Shown one piece after another: positions 44,222 to 53,922 of a DNA stretch of 64,000 nucleotides. Numbering within the stretch: the stretch's first letter is position 1; each line of letters opens with the position of its first letter. This stretch comes from Pseudoalteromonas shioyasakiensis (GTDB taxonomy: Bacteria > Pseudomonadota > Gammaproteobacteria > Enterobacterales > Alteromonadaceae), in NCBI RefSeq assembly GCF_019134595.1, contig NZ_CP077770.1, positions 3,716,501 through 3,780,500 on the forward strand. Reading direction: 5' to 3'. The notes beneath the pieces were generated by a model. It was not told the origin of the DNA. It was given only the letters and a program-made list of their open reading frames with translations, and ran no database searches. The position numbers and the translations under genes were made by a program.

Positions 44222-46636
44222 ATGAATAACATCTCAAGAGTGGCTGTCGTCATAGCAGCGTTATTACCTGCCAGTGTTTTGGCACAATCGATCAAAGGCG
44301 TTGTTTTAAATAACCAAGGTAAAGCGGTGGCTAATGCCACAGTTGACCTTGAAGGTTCTGATCAAAAAGTAACAACTAACGACAAAGGTGAGTTTGAAAT
44401 CAGCGGCTTAAATAACGGCTTAAAAGAGCTGCATATTTCAGCGCCAGGTTATGCTCACTTACACCGTGATATCACGCTTACCAATGACCAAGATCACAGC
44501 GCAACCTTCAATCTTAAGCGCTCACCGATTGAAGTGATTGATATTGAAGCAACGCCGATTCATATGTCGGCAATGGAATCTGCCTCACCAGTGAGTGTGT
44601 TATCAGGCGAACAATTAAGACGCCAACAAGCATCAACGCTTGGCGATAGCCTCGAAAAACTACCGGGCGTTAACACAAACTTTCATGCCAAGGTTGCCAG
44701 TACGCCTGTGATCCGTGGTTTGAGCGGCCCACGTGTTTTAATTACACAAAATGGCTTAGATGTAAGTGATGTGTCACGTGTTGGCCCTGATCACTCAGTG
44801 GCATCGGAAGCATCAACAGCGCAGCAAATTGAAGTATTACGTGGCCCAGCAACTCTATTTTATGGCAGCGGTGCAATTGGTGGTGTCGTCAACGTAGTTG
44901 ATAGTCGCGTACCAACAGACAGCACAACACGTGGTGAATGGAACCTAGAACATAACTCTGTAGATGAGCAAAAAGTTGCTTCGTTTAATGCCACCACAGG
45001 AACAGAGTCATTTGCCTTTTATGCTGATGCATTCTGGCGTGAATCAGACGATTACGAAGTACCTGTTGCCGCCGATATTGACGACACCGAGCACAGCTCA
45101 AAGTACGTAGTAGAAAACAGTAATGAAGACTCAGATGGCTTTACTGTTGGTACTAGCTACTTATTTGAGCAAGGTTACCTTGGTGTTGCGGTTGAGCAAT
45201 TTAACCGCCAATACGGTATTCCTGGCCATACTCATGGTGAAGAAGAAGAGCATGATCACGAAGAAGAGCACAGCGAAGAAGAAGCTGTTTTTGCTGATCT
45301 TGAACAAACCAAAGTCCAGCTACTTGGTGAATACAATATCGACAGTGAGTGGCTAAGCAAAATTAATTTACGTGCAGGCCATACAGACTACGAACACGCT
45401 GAAATCGAGCACGGTGCTGTAGGCACAACTTTCAAAAATGAAACCAATGAGCTGCGCGTTGACATTCTGCATAGCCAATTTGATGAGTGGAATGGTGGCG
45501 TTAGCTTTCATTACAAAAAAAGTGATGTAGAAGCACAAGGCTCTGAAGCATTCACCCCTCCGTCTGTTACTGAAAGTATTGCTTTTGCAATTATGGAAGA
45601 GAAGCACTTTGGCGATTTTTTAGTGCAATTAGGCGGCCGTGTTGAGCGAGTTACTATTGATGCTAATAATGTGCTGTTACCTGAGATCGATGCTCATGCA
45701 CATGATGAAGACGGTGATGAGCACGACCACGGCCATGACCACGAAGAATCAAACTACACACGCGTATTTGATGTTGCCCAAGAGTTTACACCGGTAAGCT
45801 TATCAACAGGTGTGGTATGGGATTTTACACCAGGTTATAACCTAGGTTTATCGGTATCGCGTTCTGAGCGTGCTCCATCTGCATCTGAGCTGTTATCTTT
45901 CGGCCCACACATTGGTACTGCAACTTATGAAGTTGGTGCGCTATTCGACACTCATGATGGTCATTTTGAGTTATCAGAAGAGGCTATCGATTTAGAAACA
46001 GCAAATAATATCGACCTGACATTCCGTAAAACCGAGGGTGATGTTGGCTTTATTTTCAATGCGTTTTACAACCAAGTAGATAACTATTATTACCAGGTCA
46101 ACACAGGCCTATACGCTGAAAGCGGTCATGATCACGACCATGGCGACGAACATAATCACGAAGAAGAGCACGATCATTCATCTGAACTACCGGTTTATTT
46201 ATTTAAAACAGACGATGTGATTTTACATGGTTTTGAAGCGCAAGTTGCTTGGCAGCTAAGCGACGAATTTAAAGTCGACTTATTCTCTGATTATGTACGC
46301 GCGCGCCTTAAAGACGGCGGAGATTTACCGCGCACTCCACCACTGCGTTTTGGTACTGAGTTTAGCTATCAAACCGAAAACCTAACGGCAAATATTCACG
46401 TTACGCGCTACCAAGAGCAAGACCGCATAGCACAAGAAGAAACCACAACAGACGGCTATACCCTTGTTAATGCAAGTATTTCTTATGACTTATCGGTACT
46501 GAACCAAGACGTCTCACTTTACCTAAAAGGCACTAACTTAACGGACACAGAAGCCCGCGTTCATAGCTCATTTTTAAAAGATATAGCACCACGTCCAGGG
46601 CGTAGTTTTGCGCTTGGTATTCGCGGCTACTTCTAA
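44222..46636 (+). CDS. ZnuD-like zinc TonB-dependent receptor with His-rich loops
   Basis: Outer-membrane receptor of 804 residues. A signal peptide ends SVLAQS, then a carboxypeptidase-regulatory-like domain (about 22-95), a plug with LRRQQASTLGDSLEKLPGVNTNFH and IEVLRGPATLFYGSGAIGGVVNVVDSR, and a barrel ending ALGIRGYF. Three extracellular loops are packed with His and acids: about 340-360, 490-515 and 640-665 (for example GDEHDHGHDHEE). Such loops are typical of ZnuD-type zinc importers. It is followed after 27 nt by an AztD-like His-rich lipoprotein. Two Zur-like boxes lie just upstream. Confidence 0.88.
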   Translation: MNNISRVAVVIAALLPASVLAQSIKGVVLNNQGKAVANATVDLEGSDQKVTTNDKGEFEISGLNNGLKELHISAPGYAHLHRDITLTNDQDHSATFNLKRSPIEVIDIEATPIHMSAMESASPVSVLSGEQLRRQQASTLGDSLEKLPGVNTNFHAKVASTPVIRGLSGPRVLITQNGLDVSDVSRVGPDHSVASEASTAQQIEVLRGPATLFYGSGAIGGVVNVVDSRVPTDSTTRGEWNLEHNSVDEQKVASFNATTGTESFAFYADAFWRESDDYEVPVAADIDDTEHSSKYVVENSNEDSDGFTVGTSYLFEQGYLGVAVEQFNRQYGIPGHTHGEEEEHDHEEEHSEEEAVFADLEQTKVQLLGEYNIDSEWLSKINLRAGHTDYEHAEIEHGAVGTTFKNETNELRVDILHSQFDEWNGGVSFHYKKSDVEAQGSEAFTPPSVTESIAFAIMEEKHFGDFLVQLGGRVERVTIDANNVLLPEIDAHAHDEDGDEHDHGHDHEESNYTRVFDVAQEFTPVSLSTGVVWDFTPGYNLGLSVSRSERAPSASELLSFGPHIGTATYEVGALFDTHDGHFELSEEAIDLETANNIDLTFRKTEGDVGFIFNAFYNQVDNYYYQVNTGLYAESGHDHDHGDEHNHEEEHDHSSELPVYLFKTDDVILHGFEAQVAWQLSDEFKVDLFSDYVRARLKDGGDLPRTPPLRFGTEFSYQTENLTANIHVTRYQEQDRIAQEETTTDGYTLVNASISYDLSVLNQDVSLYLKGTNLTDTEARVHSSFLKDIAPRPGRSFALGIRGYF

Positions 46637-46663
46637 ACAAAATTACAAATAAAGGAAACCTAC

Positions 46664-48037
46664 ATGACACACTTATTTAGATTAAAACTATTGGCATTGG
46701 CAATTAGTAGCAGCCTGATCACCGCATGTGGTGATGCAGAAACAAATATTGTTGAGAAAGACCCTATCGAGGTTCCTGACGACAGTGGTGATGACCATGA
46801 TCACGATCATGATGACGGTTATACCATTGACTCAATGGGCCGTTTAGCGGTTTTAGCAGCTGATAGCAACGAAGCGAATATCTTTGATTTAGATGACGAC
46901 TCATTACTAGAAACGTTTTCGCTTATCCATGAGTCAAGCTCACTAAATGTTTCACCAAGCTACCGTTATGCAGTTATTGCTAACCGTAACCAAGATTACT
47001 TAGGCTTTATTGATAGCGGTTTATGGCGTGAAGATCATGGCGAGCATTTACATGACTATAAACAAGGCCCTGCATTTAGTGACTACGAGCTAACAACGGG
47101 CAGCCGCCCTACTCACATCGTTAAACATGATGGCCAAATGGCCGTGTTTTACGATGGTAATGCCGATGCAGGTACGGTTGCCTCTGTAGAAGTGTTAACC
47201 GATAACGACATTGCTAACGAAACCGCGACACTTGCTGGTATTCAGTACGACATCAATATGCATGGTGTTGCAGAGCCACGTGGCGAGCACCTAGTTGCAA
47301 CATTGCGACGTGCTGATAGCGAAAGCACTTCAAACGCTAAAATCCTGCCGGATCAAGTGGGTGTTTTCCACCTTCATGACGGTGAATATGAGCTTGAACA
47401 AACATTTGAAGTTACTTGCCCAGATTTACACGGTGCAGCGCAAAACCATGATTATGTAGCATTTGGTTGTGGCGACGGTGTGCTAGTAGCCCACCAGCAT
47501 GATGATGAATATCATGCAGAAAAAATCGCAAATATTGATGCGTTAGGTGATACACGTATTGGCACATTATATGGCCATGAAGGTAGTGAAAGCTTTATTG
47601 CAATTGCATCAGGTGTATTTGTAAGTATCAATCCAAGCGAAGCTGAAATGGAAGTACTTGAGTGGCAACTTGATGAAGGCGCAAGTGCTGTATCTTACTC
47701 ATTCTCAGCAAGCGGTGAGCACTTTTTAGTACTTGATAGCTTAGGCTTTTTAAACGTGCTTGAAGCCCATGAGCACGACGGCCACATGCACTGGGAACTT
47801 GCCGGTAAAGTAGATATCACTGAAGAAGACGTAACAACGATGCCAGAAGGCATGAACTTCAGCATGACTGTGTCACAAAATAGTGAGTTTGCTTACGTTG
47901 CTGATCCTATCGCTCAGCACGTACTTAAAGTACATATCGAAGACCTTGAAATTGAAGGTGATCTTGAACTGACTTTTGCACCAAAAGCCATCACTTGGTT
48001 AGGTATTGCAGAAGAAAGTGACGATCACGACCACTAA
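46664..48037 (+). CDS. AztD-like His-rich zinc metallochaperone lipoprotein
   Basis: A 457-residue lipoprotein; its signal ends SSLITACGD. A DDHDHDHDDGY metal stretch near residue 45 precedes a beta-propeller (about 60-450) with recurring HD and HDG segments such as SRPTHIVKHDGQMAVFYDG, AEPRGEHL, HLHDGEYE and HQHDDEYH, and it ends EESDDHDH. The GRPTHIV-type blocks resemble AztD, a periplasmic zinc chaperone that hands zinc to an ABC importer in other bacteria. Here it is lipid-anchored and co-transcribed with a ZnuD-like receptor, so it probably takes zinc from the receptor. No AztABC-type importer is in the window. Confidence 0.78.
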   Translation: MTHLFRLKLLALAISSSLITACGDAETNIVEKDPIEVPDDSGDDHDHDHDDGYTIDSMGRLAVLAADSNEANIFDLDDDSLLETFSLIHESSSLNVSPSYRYAVIANRNQDYLGFIDSGLWREDHGEHLHDYKQGPAFSDYELTTGSRPTHIVKHDGQMAVFYDGNADAGTVASVEVLTDNDIANETATLAGIQYDINMHGVAEPRGEHLVATLRRADSESTSNAKILPDQVGVFHLHDGEYELEQTFEVTCPDLHGAAQNHDYVAFGCGDGVLVAHQHDDEYHAEKIANIDALGDTRIGTLYGHEGSESFIAIASGVFVSINPSEAEMEVLEWQLDEGASAVSYSFSASGEHFLVLDSLGFLNVLEAHEHDGHMHWELAGKVDITEEDVTTMPEGMNFSMTVSQNSEFAYVADPIAQHVLKVHIEDLEIEGDLELTFAPKAITWLGIAEESDDHDH

Positions 48038-48069
48038 GAAGTTATGTTTTATGGTATGACATAGCTCGC

Positions 48070-48100
48070 AAAGGTTGGCATTTACTGCCAACCTTTTTTT
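48070..48100 (+). terminator. Intrinsic terminator after the AztD-like gene
   Basis: Stem AAAGGTTGGCA / TGCCAACCTTT around TTTAC with a T-run directly after. Confidence 0.9.
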
Positions 48101-48195
48101 ATTCATATTTTGTAACAGACCTTTCATCGCAACTGCATCGCTATTTAAGCCTTAATGGTTATGATGTAACAGTTCCCAATATAGGATGTAATCCC

Positions 48196-51100
48196 ATGAA
48201 AAAACTAATAACGTTGGCACTGGCCATGGCTGCGACACTGGCACCTTGGGCATCAGCTTACGAAACTAAAGACACGCGCTTACTGCGTTTTCCAGATATT
48301 CATAACCAAAACGTTACCTTTGTGTATGGTGGCGATATTTACATTGCTAATACGCAAACAGGCGAGAGCAAACGCTTAACTGACCATATTGGCTTTGAAA
48401 CCTTCCCTAAGTTTTCACCTGACGGTAAACGCATTGCCTTTGCAGCCGAGTACAATGGCAGCCGCCAAATTTATGTAATTAACAGCGATGGCTCTGGCTT
48501 AAAGCAACTAACTTACTACAACGATGTAGGCCCAATGCCACCACGCGGCGGGTTTGATTATCGTGTTCTCGATTGGACAGCGGATGGCAAAAATGTGGTA
48601 TTTCGTGCTAACCGCACACCGTGGGGTAAACGTATGGGTCGTCCATACATGGTGCCTGCTGACGGAGGCCTTGAGCAGGCTCTGGCTATTCCAGAAACCG
48701 GCGGCGGTATGCTTTCGCCAGATGGTAGTAAATATGTTTACACGCCAATTGACCGTGAATTTCGTACTTGGAAACGCACCCGTGGCGGTCGTGCACAAGA
48801 TGTTTGGGTTTACGATCTAAAAAACAATACCTCAGAGCAGCTAACCACTAACCGCGCTACCGATCAGCAACCAACTTGGGTTGGCGACAACATTTACTTT
48901 GTATCTGATCGTGATTACACCCTTAACCTGTATCAATATCAAAAAGGCGCTGAGCCGAAAAAGCTAACCAACCATAAAGACTTTGACGTACTGTGGCCAT
49001 CAGCTGGCCCAAATGCTGTTGTTTATGAAAACGGTGGTTACCTTTATCGCTTTGACCCAAAAACTCAAAAAAGCAGCAAGCTAAGTATTAACATTGCTGG
49101 TGTGCGTCAATACGCAATGCCGTACACAAAAAATGTGAGTGACTTTATCGACTCAATGTCGATTTCTCATGATGGTAAGCGTGCACTCTTTACTGCCCGC
49201 GGTGAGTTATTTAGCGTACCGGTTAAACAAGGCCCAACACGTAACTTATCTTACACAGCAAAAGGCCGCGAAATTGACGCAAGTTGGTCGCCAAATGGCC
49301 GTTATATTGCTTATATGAGCGATGAAAGCGGTGAATACGAAATTTACTTAAAAGATCGTAGTAAAAATAATGCCACCAAGCAGCTAACCAGCAACGGCAC
49401 TATTTGGCGTTTTACACCGATTTGGTCACCAGATAGCTCAAAACTGTTATTTGCAGATAAAAACCACACACTCTGGTGGATAGATGCAAAATCGGGTAAA
49501 CAATACAAAATTGATACCAGCATCTACGATGAAGAAGGCATTCGCCAGTATACTTGGTCACCAAATAGCGAAGACATTGTGTATGTGAAAAACAATGAAA
49601 ACCGCTATGCCTCACTGTGGCACTACAATGTTGATAAAAAGAAAGTGACTCGCTTAACGGATGAAATGACCAATGAGCAAAACCCAACTTTCTCTCCTGA
49701 TGGCCAATACCTGTATTTTAGTTCTGAGCGCGACTTTAACTTAGCCTTCAGCAGCTACGAGTTTGACTACATGTTTAATCGTGCAACGCGTATTTATGCC
49801 GCTGCCGTAAATGACAGCATCAAACCACTTATCGCACTACAAAGTGATGAAACAGCGATCGTCAGCGATAAACAAAAAGATGACGACAAGAAAGCGAAAA
49901 ATACCCTGCAAAGCAGCGACTTTATGCAGCGCGTTACCGCTTTAAATGCGCCAGCTGGAGATTACCGTGGTTTAACGGCAGTAAAAGGTGGCGTGCTAAC
50001 ACTGGCTAATGGTGGCCTACAATTGATAGGCACAGCTCATGACAGCGAGCTTGAAACCGTGGCTAAAGGGGTTCGTAGTTATACTATTTCGAGCAACGGT
50101 GAACACCTGTTAGTACATGCGGGTAACGATTACAGCTTAATTGAGCCTAAAGCAAAACAAGACCTAGCAGCGAATAAGCTTGATCTTAGTAACATGACCT
50201 TAAAAATTGAGCCACAAATTGAATGGCAGCAAATGTATGTTGAAGGCTGGCGTACATTACGTGATTGGTTCTACGACGAAAACCATCACGGCCAAGATTG
50301 GGACGCTATTTTAGCCAAGTATCAACCTATGGCTGATGCTATCTCACACCGTAGTGACCTAGATTACATTCTCAGTGAAATCGCAGGTGAAATTAACTCA
50401 GGCCACATTTATGTGCAGTCGGGTGATATGCCAAAAGCAGAGCGTAAAAAGCACGGTTTATTAGGTGCAAAACTTGCCAGCGATCCATCTGGATACGTAA
50501 AAATTGAGCAAATCTTCGAAGGTGAAAACTGGCATGAAGACTTCCGCTCACCACTTGGCACAACAGGGGTAAAAGCACATAACGGCGACTACATCATTGC
50601 CGTAAATGGCCGCTCAGTAAAAGACGTAGCTAACTTCTACGAATTACTAGAGAACACTCAAGGTGAGCAAGTTGAGCTAGTCCTTAACAGTAAGCCGCGC
50701 AGCAAAGGTGCATGGCAAGTTACCGTTAAGCCTGTAGCAAGCGAACAAGGTTTGCGTTATTTAGACTGGGTTAACTCTCGTGCAGCCTACGTTGATAAGC
50801 TATCAAATGGCCGTATTGGTTATGTTCACTTACCAAATACAGCCTACGAAGGTAACCGCGCCATGTTCAAAAACTACATGCCGCAAACCACCAAAGACGC
50901 CATGATTATTGATGACCGATACAATGGCGGTGGCTTTATTCCTGAGCACATGATCACCTGGCTTGCTCGTAAACCGCTTAACTACTGGAAGCGCCGCGGT
51001 GTTGAGCCTACGAAAACACCACAATTTGCTCATGATGGTCCAAAAGCCATGCTGATCAATGGTTACTCAAGTTCAGGCGGTGACGCTATTCCTTATTACT

Positions 51101-51411
51101 TCCGCCAAGCGGGGTTAGGTAAGCTTATTGGTACCCGTACTTGGGGTGGATTAATTGGTATTTCAGGTAACCCAAGCCTAGTAGATGGCGGCCAAGTTAT
51201 CGCGGCAACATTCCGCATTTTAGATAACGATGGCAACTGGATCATCGAAAACGAAGGTGTCACCCCAGACATCAAGGTTGTTGACCGCCCTGAGCTAATC
51301 TACCAAGGTAAAGATCCATCGATTGAACGTGCCGTAGAAGAGCTTTTAAAAGAGCTAAAAGACAACCCGAAAAAGCCACTCACCGTGCCACCAGCACCGA
51401 CTGACTTTTAA
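48196..51411 (+). CDS. Tricorn-type S41 protease with beta-propeller and PDZ domain
   Basis: A 1071-residue exported protease: signal peptide (MKKLITLALAMAATLAPWASA), a beta-propeller with repeated FSPDGKRIAFAAE/WSPDSSKLLFADK blades (about 30-530), a second beta region, a PDZ domain near residues 755-840, then an S41 catalytic core with DDRYNGGGFIPEH and the likely nucleophile Ser in INGYSSSGGDAIPYYF. C-terminal ENEGVTPDIKVVDRP is standard for the family. The propeller probably gates substrate peptides. It stands alone with its own terminator. Tricorn homologues of this type are common in Alteromonadales. Confidence 0.92.
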   Translation: MKKLITLALAMAATLAPWASAYETKDTRLLRFPDIHNQNVTFVYGGDIYIANTQTGESKRLTDHIGFETFPKFSPDGKRIAFAAEYNGSRQIYVINSDGSGLKQLTYYNDVGPMPPRGGFDYRVLDWTADGKNVVFRANRTPWGKRMGRPYMVPADGGLEQALAIPETGGGMLSPDGSKYVYTPIDREFRTWKRTRGGRAQDVWVYDLKNNTSEQLTTNRATDQQPTWVGDNIYFVSDRDYTLNLYQYQKGAEPKKLTNHKDFDVLWPSAGPNAVVYENGGYLYRFDPKTQKSSKLSINIAGVRQYAMPYTKNVSDFIDSMSISHDGKRALFTARGELFSVPVKQGPTRNLSYTAKGREIDASWSPNGRYIAYMSDESGEYEIYLKDRSKNNATKQLTSNGTIWRFTPIWSPDSSKLLFADKNHTLWWIDAKSGKQYKIDTSIYDEEGIRQYTWSPNSEDIVYVKNNENRYASLWHYNVDKKKVTRLTDEMTNEQNPTFSPDGQYLYFSSERDFNLAFSSYEFDYMFNRATRIYAAAVNDSIKPLIALQSDETAIVSDKQKDDDKKAKNTLQSSDFMQRVTALNAPAGDYRGLTAVKGGVLTLANGGLQLIGTAHDSELETVAKGVRSYTISSNGEHLLVHAGNDYSLIEPKAKQDLAANKLDLSNMTLKIEPQIEWQQMYVEGWRTLRDWFYDENHHGQDWDAILAKYQPMADAISHRSDLDYILSEIAGEINSGHIYVQSGDMPKAERKKHGLLGAKLASDPSGYVKIEQIFEGENWHEDFRSPLGTTGVKAHNGDYIIAVNGRSVKDVANFYELLENTQGEQVELVLNSKPRSKGAWQVTVKPVASEQGLRYLDWVNSRAAYVDKLSNGRIGYVHLPNTAYEGNRAMFKNYMPQTTKDAMIIDDRYNGGGFIPEHMITWLARKPLNYWKRRGVEPTKTPQFAHDGPKAMLINGYSSSGGDAIPYYFRQAGLGKLIGTRTWGGLIGISGNPSLVDGGQVIAATFRILDNDGNWIIENEGVTPDIKVVDRPELIYQGKDPSIERAVEELLKELKDNPKKPLTVPPAPTDF

Positions 51412-51434
51412 TTCTTAACTGGTTGTTAAAAATC

Positions 51435-51467
51435 AAAAAACCCCGCAGCAATGCGGGGTTTATTTTT
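51435..51467. terminator. Bidirectional intrinsic terminator
   Basis: Stem AAACCCCGC / GCGGGGTTT with T-rich flanks on both sides. It lies between two convergent genes, ending the tricorn transcript on the plus strand and the rtcB2-prfH transcript on the minus strand. Confidence 0.9.
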
Positions 51468-51478
51468 AATTAAAAGAA

Positions 51479-51817
51479 CTACCTTTTAACTTGTATATAC
51501 AATAAATCGTCAACTGACTGCTTTAAAGTTTCAACGAGTGCCTCATCCATATATTGGTACTCATCGGGTATATCGAGTACCTGAATCGGCTTGTGCTGTA
51601 ATAAACGGCTAAACTGCGCTTTAAGGCGTTGTTTATGCTTATGTTCCATCACAAAAATTATATCTGCCCAATTAATATCAGCAGTTGTTACCGTGTGCCT
51701 CGCTCGTGGGCTTGTGCCTGCAGAGCGGGCTTTAATGCCATTGTATTGGTTGAATACCTTTTCTGCCGTTGGGCTACGCCACTGGTTACGGCTACATAGA
51801 TACCCAAGCCACCTCAA
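51479..51817 (-). pseudogene. Low-molecular-weight protein phosphatase-like gene, 5' end replaced by a MITE
   Basis: About 112 residues remain. The CSRNQWRS phosphate loop (Cys8, Arg14) and SPTAE, SAGTSPRARH and a DIPDEY acid motif fit the LMW phosphatase fold. The reading frame can start only from a TTG at 51817 that belongs to the terminal repeat of the element at 51799-52063; its first six codons are MITE-derived and no Shine-Dalgarno precedes. On the far side of the element, ATGGAAAACTGTT follows the prfH stop by 9 nt. Joining the two flanks restores one frame (MENCLCSRNQWRS), so this was the third gene of rtcB2-prfH. It may still be weakly translated. Confidence 0.75.
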
Positions 51818-52063
51818 AATGCAGAATTCAGCGTTTCACAGGTGCTTAATATCAAGGCGTTACTTTGCAAGAATGGCAGTCCCTTTTAAGAAGTAACAAC
51901 GATGAGAGTAAGTGCCTGTGAAGCGCCCAAAGGGTTGGTTTAAAAGCGATTTATACTGCGTTATTGATCTTAACAATAGAACCACTATTACTTGCAATCA
52001 ATGCCTTGCCTAAATCGCTTTTAATTCCAACTGAAACTCGCATCTTGAGGTGGTTTGGGTATC
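51799..52063. mobile_element. MITE-like element with 24 bp terminal inverted repeats
   Basis: The ends are GATACCC-type 24 bp inverted repeats (51799-51822 and 52040-52063) with two mismatches. Inside are two further stems: about 18 bp with two mismatches around TTCACAGG/CCTGTGAA (51831-51848 with about 51909-51926), enclosing GTTACTT/AAGTAAC, and a 13 bp perfect TAAAAGCGATTTA / TAAATCGCTTTTA (51941-51953 with 52011-52023). No transposase is encoded. No clear target duplication is visible. It interrupts the phosphatase-like gene. Confidence 0.75.
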
Positions 52064-52084
52064 AACAGTTTTCCATGTTATTTG

Positions 52085-52729
52085 CTAACCTTTTCCTTTG
52101 TGAGTCTGGCTAAACTCAGGGCCCTTAAACGTACGAATGGGATTACCCCGTTGCAGCTCATTGTGTTGTTGCCACCGCGACTTTTGCTGCTGGCTAGCAG
52201 CCTGCTGAGCTTGTTCTGCCAGTTTTTGCATTAGCAAAACTCGAGCTAAACGCTTATTCGCATGCTGACTTCTTTCACTTTCTACGCGAACAGTAGTTCC
52301 TGTCGCAACATGGGTAGCACGAACAGCCGAATCAGTGGTGTTTACATGCTGGCCTCCCGCACCACTTGCGCGGCATTGCTGAAAGCGGATCTCACTATTA
52401 AAAGTTTGCTCTGCTATTTCAAATAGTTGACCGCCAAAGTACCAGTTTTTACGCTTATGCCTTGCTCTGAATGGGCTTTGACAAACCCACAACATCGATC
52501 CATGCCATTGCTGAGCAAACTGTTTTAAAATTCGCGGCTCAGCACCGGTTAATTCAAGCAATACCGATTTGTAGCAGCCTGAAAGTTCAGCTTGCTCTAC
52601 AGTAAGAGTATTCACCTTAATAGCTAACGTTTTAGCATCCCACTCAAGGCGCTTAACAGCCATTGCCACCGCTTTACAGCACTCTAAAGGACCCGCCCCT
52701 GACGATAATTGCACTAAGATCATCCGCAC
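52085..52729 (-). CDS. prfH: Peptide chain release factor homologue PrfH
   Basis: A 214-residue class I release-factor-like protein. It has a short N-terminal domain ([23 protein letters not shown]) and a C-terminal catalytic part with the [25 protein letters not shown] segment; GGQ is the peptidyl-tRNA hydrolysis motif. A basic tail ([16 protein letters not shown]) follows. It lacks the codon-recognition domain of RF1/RF2, consistent with PrfH, which acts on damaged ribosomes. It overlaps the rtcB2 stop by 10 nt (or 4 nt from the second Met). In the rtcB2-prfH system described by others, PrfH releases the stalled peptide and RtcB2 religates cut 16S rRNA. Confidence 0.93.
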   Translation of the reverse strand: MRMILVQLSSGAGPLECCKAVAMAVKRLEWDAKTLAIKVNTLTVEQAELSGCYKSVLLELTGAEPRILKQFAQQWHGSMLWVCQSPFRARHKRKNWYFGGQLFEIAEQTFNSEIRFQQCRASGAGGQHVNTTDSAVRATHVATGTTVRVESERSQHANKRLARVLLMQKLAEQAQQAASQQQKSRWQQHNELQRGNPIRTFKGPEFSQTHKGKG

Positions 52730-53871
52730 GCTCCTTGTGTTTTAAAGGTAAGCACAGGCTTTAATTTGGCAATTACAGTGACCAGCCCTGCATCAACAAG
52801 GTCATCAATAACTGTTTGGCAGTCTTTGTAAGCTTGCGGTGCTTCATCATAAAGCAGCGTTTTATCATTACAGATCACCCTGCTACCAAACGCAGTGCGA
52901 TATAAATCTTCCTTTTTAAACTTGTGACTCAAACGGCCTTTGCATTCTCCACGCTTCCATTTGCGACCAGCGCCATGCGCAAGGGAGCATAAGTTTACGT
53001 TTTGCTCAGCCGTTGGCTTAACTAAGTAACTGTAATCACCGCGAGAGCCCGGGATCATCACAGCCCCTTGATCGCTGGGTGTAGCGCCTTTTCGATGTAA
53101 CCAGCCAGCTTGTCCTGCAATCTGTGATTGACTTACAAGGTTATGATTTACATCTAAAACCTCCTCGCCACCAGCACGAATAGCTTGTAAAAAACGCCGT
53201 GCGATCAGTTCACGGTTTAACTGGGCCCAACGCAGTGCTTCGTCATGTTTGGCCATATAATCTGTAAAGGCATCACTCACGACCTCAAGGCCATCATGGT
53301 TATGCTCTGCAATATGCTTAACTAAAATAGCTTGCCCTAACCCTCTAGAGCCAGAATGCACCAATAGCTGCAATTGTTTAGGTTGTAGGCCTAAAGCAAG
53401 CAAGGCTTGTTGATCAAACACCTCTTCAATCGCCTGAAACTCAGCGAAATGATTGCCACCACCTATGGTGCCAAGGGCGCTATCAAAACCAGTTTTTGTG
53501 ATACCTAGTTCATGTTTTCGCTCGCTAATCAATGTGTGCCAACTATCATCTAGCGGTTGTTCAACATCGCTTAAGCGTTTTGCGAGCTTATCTACATTTA
53601 ACTTGGCTAACTTAGTATTGGTTTGCCAAAGCGACATACCGCAGCCAATATCATTCCCCACTAAAGCGGGGTAAATTCTACCTTCTGTAAAAAAGGCTGC
53701 CCCAATGGGGTAACCTCGACCTGGGTGTAAATCGGGCATACCCGCTACAGCGTGCATACCAGGTAATTCAGAAGTTTTAATTAATTGTTGTATTGCTAGC
53801 CCTTCAATCCACGACTCTTTAGACGCAATAAGGCTAACGTTATCAGTAAGTTTTTGGACGGACTTGCCCAT
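52720..53871 (-). CDS. rtcB: RNA ligase RtcB2 (RtcB family, PrfH-associated)
   Basis: A 383-residue GTP-dependent RNA ligase. Markers: [25 protein letters not shown] with the metal Cys, [35 protein letters not shown] and [13 protein letters not shown] with the guanylylated His. It is the short form (383 versus 408 in E. coli RtcB) seen beside PrfH. A good AAAGGAATTGG precedes the start. It opens the rtcB2-prfH-phosphatase run. Function: rejoining rRNA or tRNA cut by ribotoxins, from studies of the pair in other bacteria. The leader upstream forms several stems (see 53923-54005). It has no RtcR-like regulator next to it. Confidence 0.94.
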   Translation of the reverse strand: MGKSVQKLTDNVSLIASKESWIEGLAIQQLIKTSELPGMHAVAGMPDLHPGRGYPIGAAFFTEGRIYPALVGNDIGCGMSLWQTNTKLAKLNVDKLAKRLSDVEQPLDDSWHTLISERKHELGITKTGFDSALGTIGGGNHFAEFQAIEEVFDQQALLALGLQPKQLQLLVHSGSRGLGQAILVKHIAEHNHDGLEVVSDAFTDYMAKHDEALRWAQLNRELIARRFLQAIRAGGEEVLDVNHNLVSQSQIAGQAGWLHRKGATPSDQGAVMIPGSRGDYSYLVKPTAEQNVNLCSLAHGAGRKWKRGECKGRLSHKFKKEDLYRTAFGSRVICNDKTLLYDEAPQAYKDCQTVIDDLVDAGLVTVIAKLKPVLTFKTQGACG

Positions 53872-53922
53872 AATACCAATTCCTTTCTCTGCAATAGAAA
53901 AATGCTAACGAAAAATGATTTG

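Noticed and set aside
48158..48170. GTTATGATGTAAC as a Zur box before the tricorn gene
   Set aside because: It is a weak palindrome with two differences from the core, single and not paired at 28 bp; the gene has no metal link.
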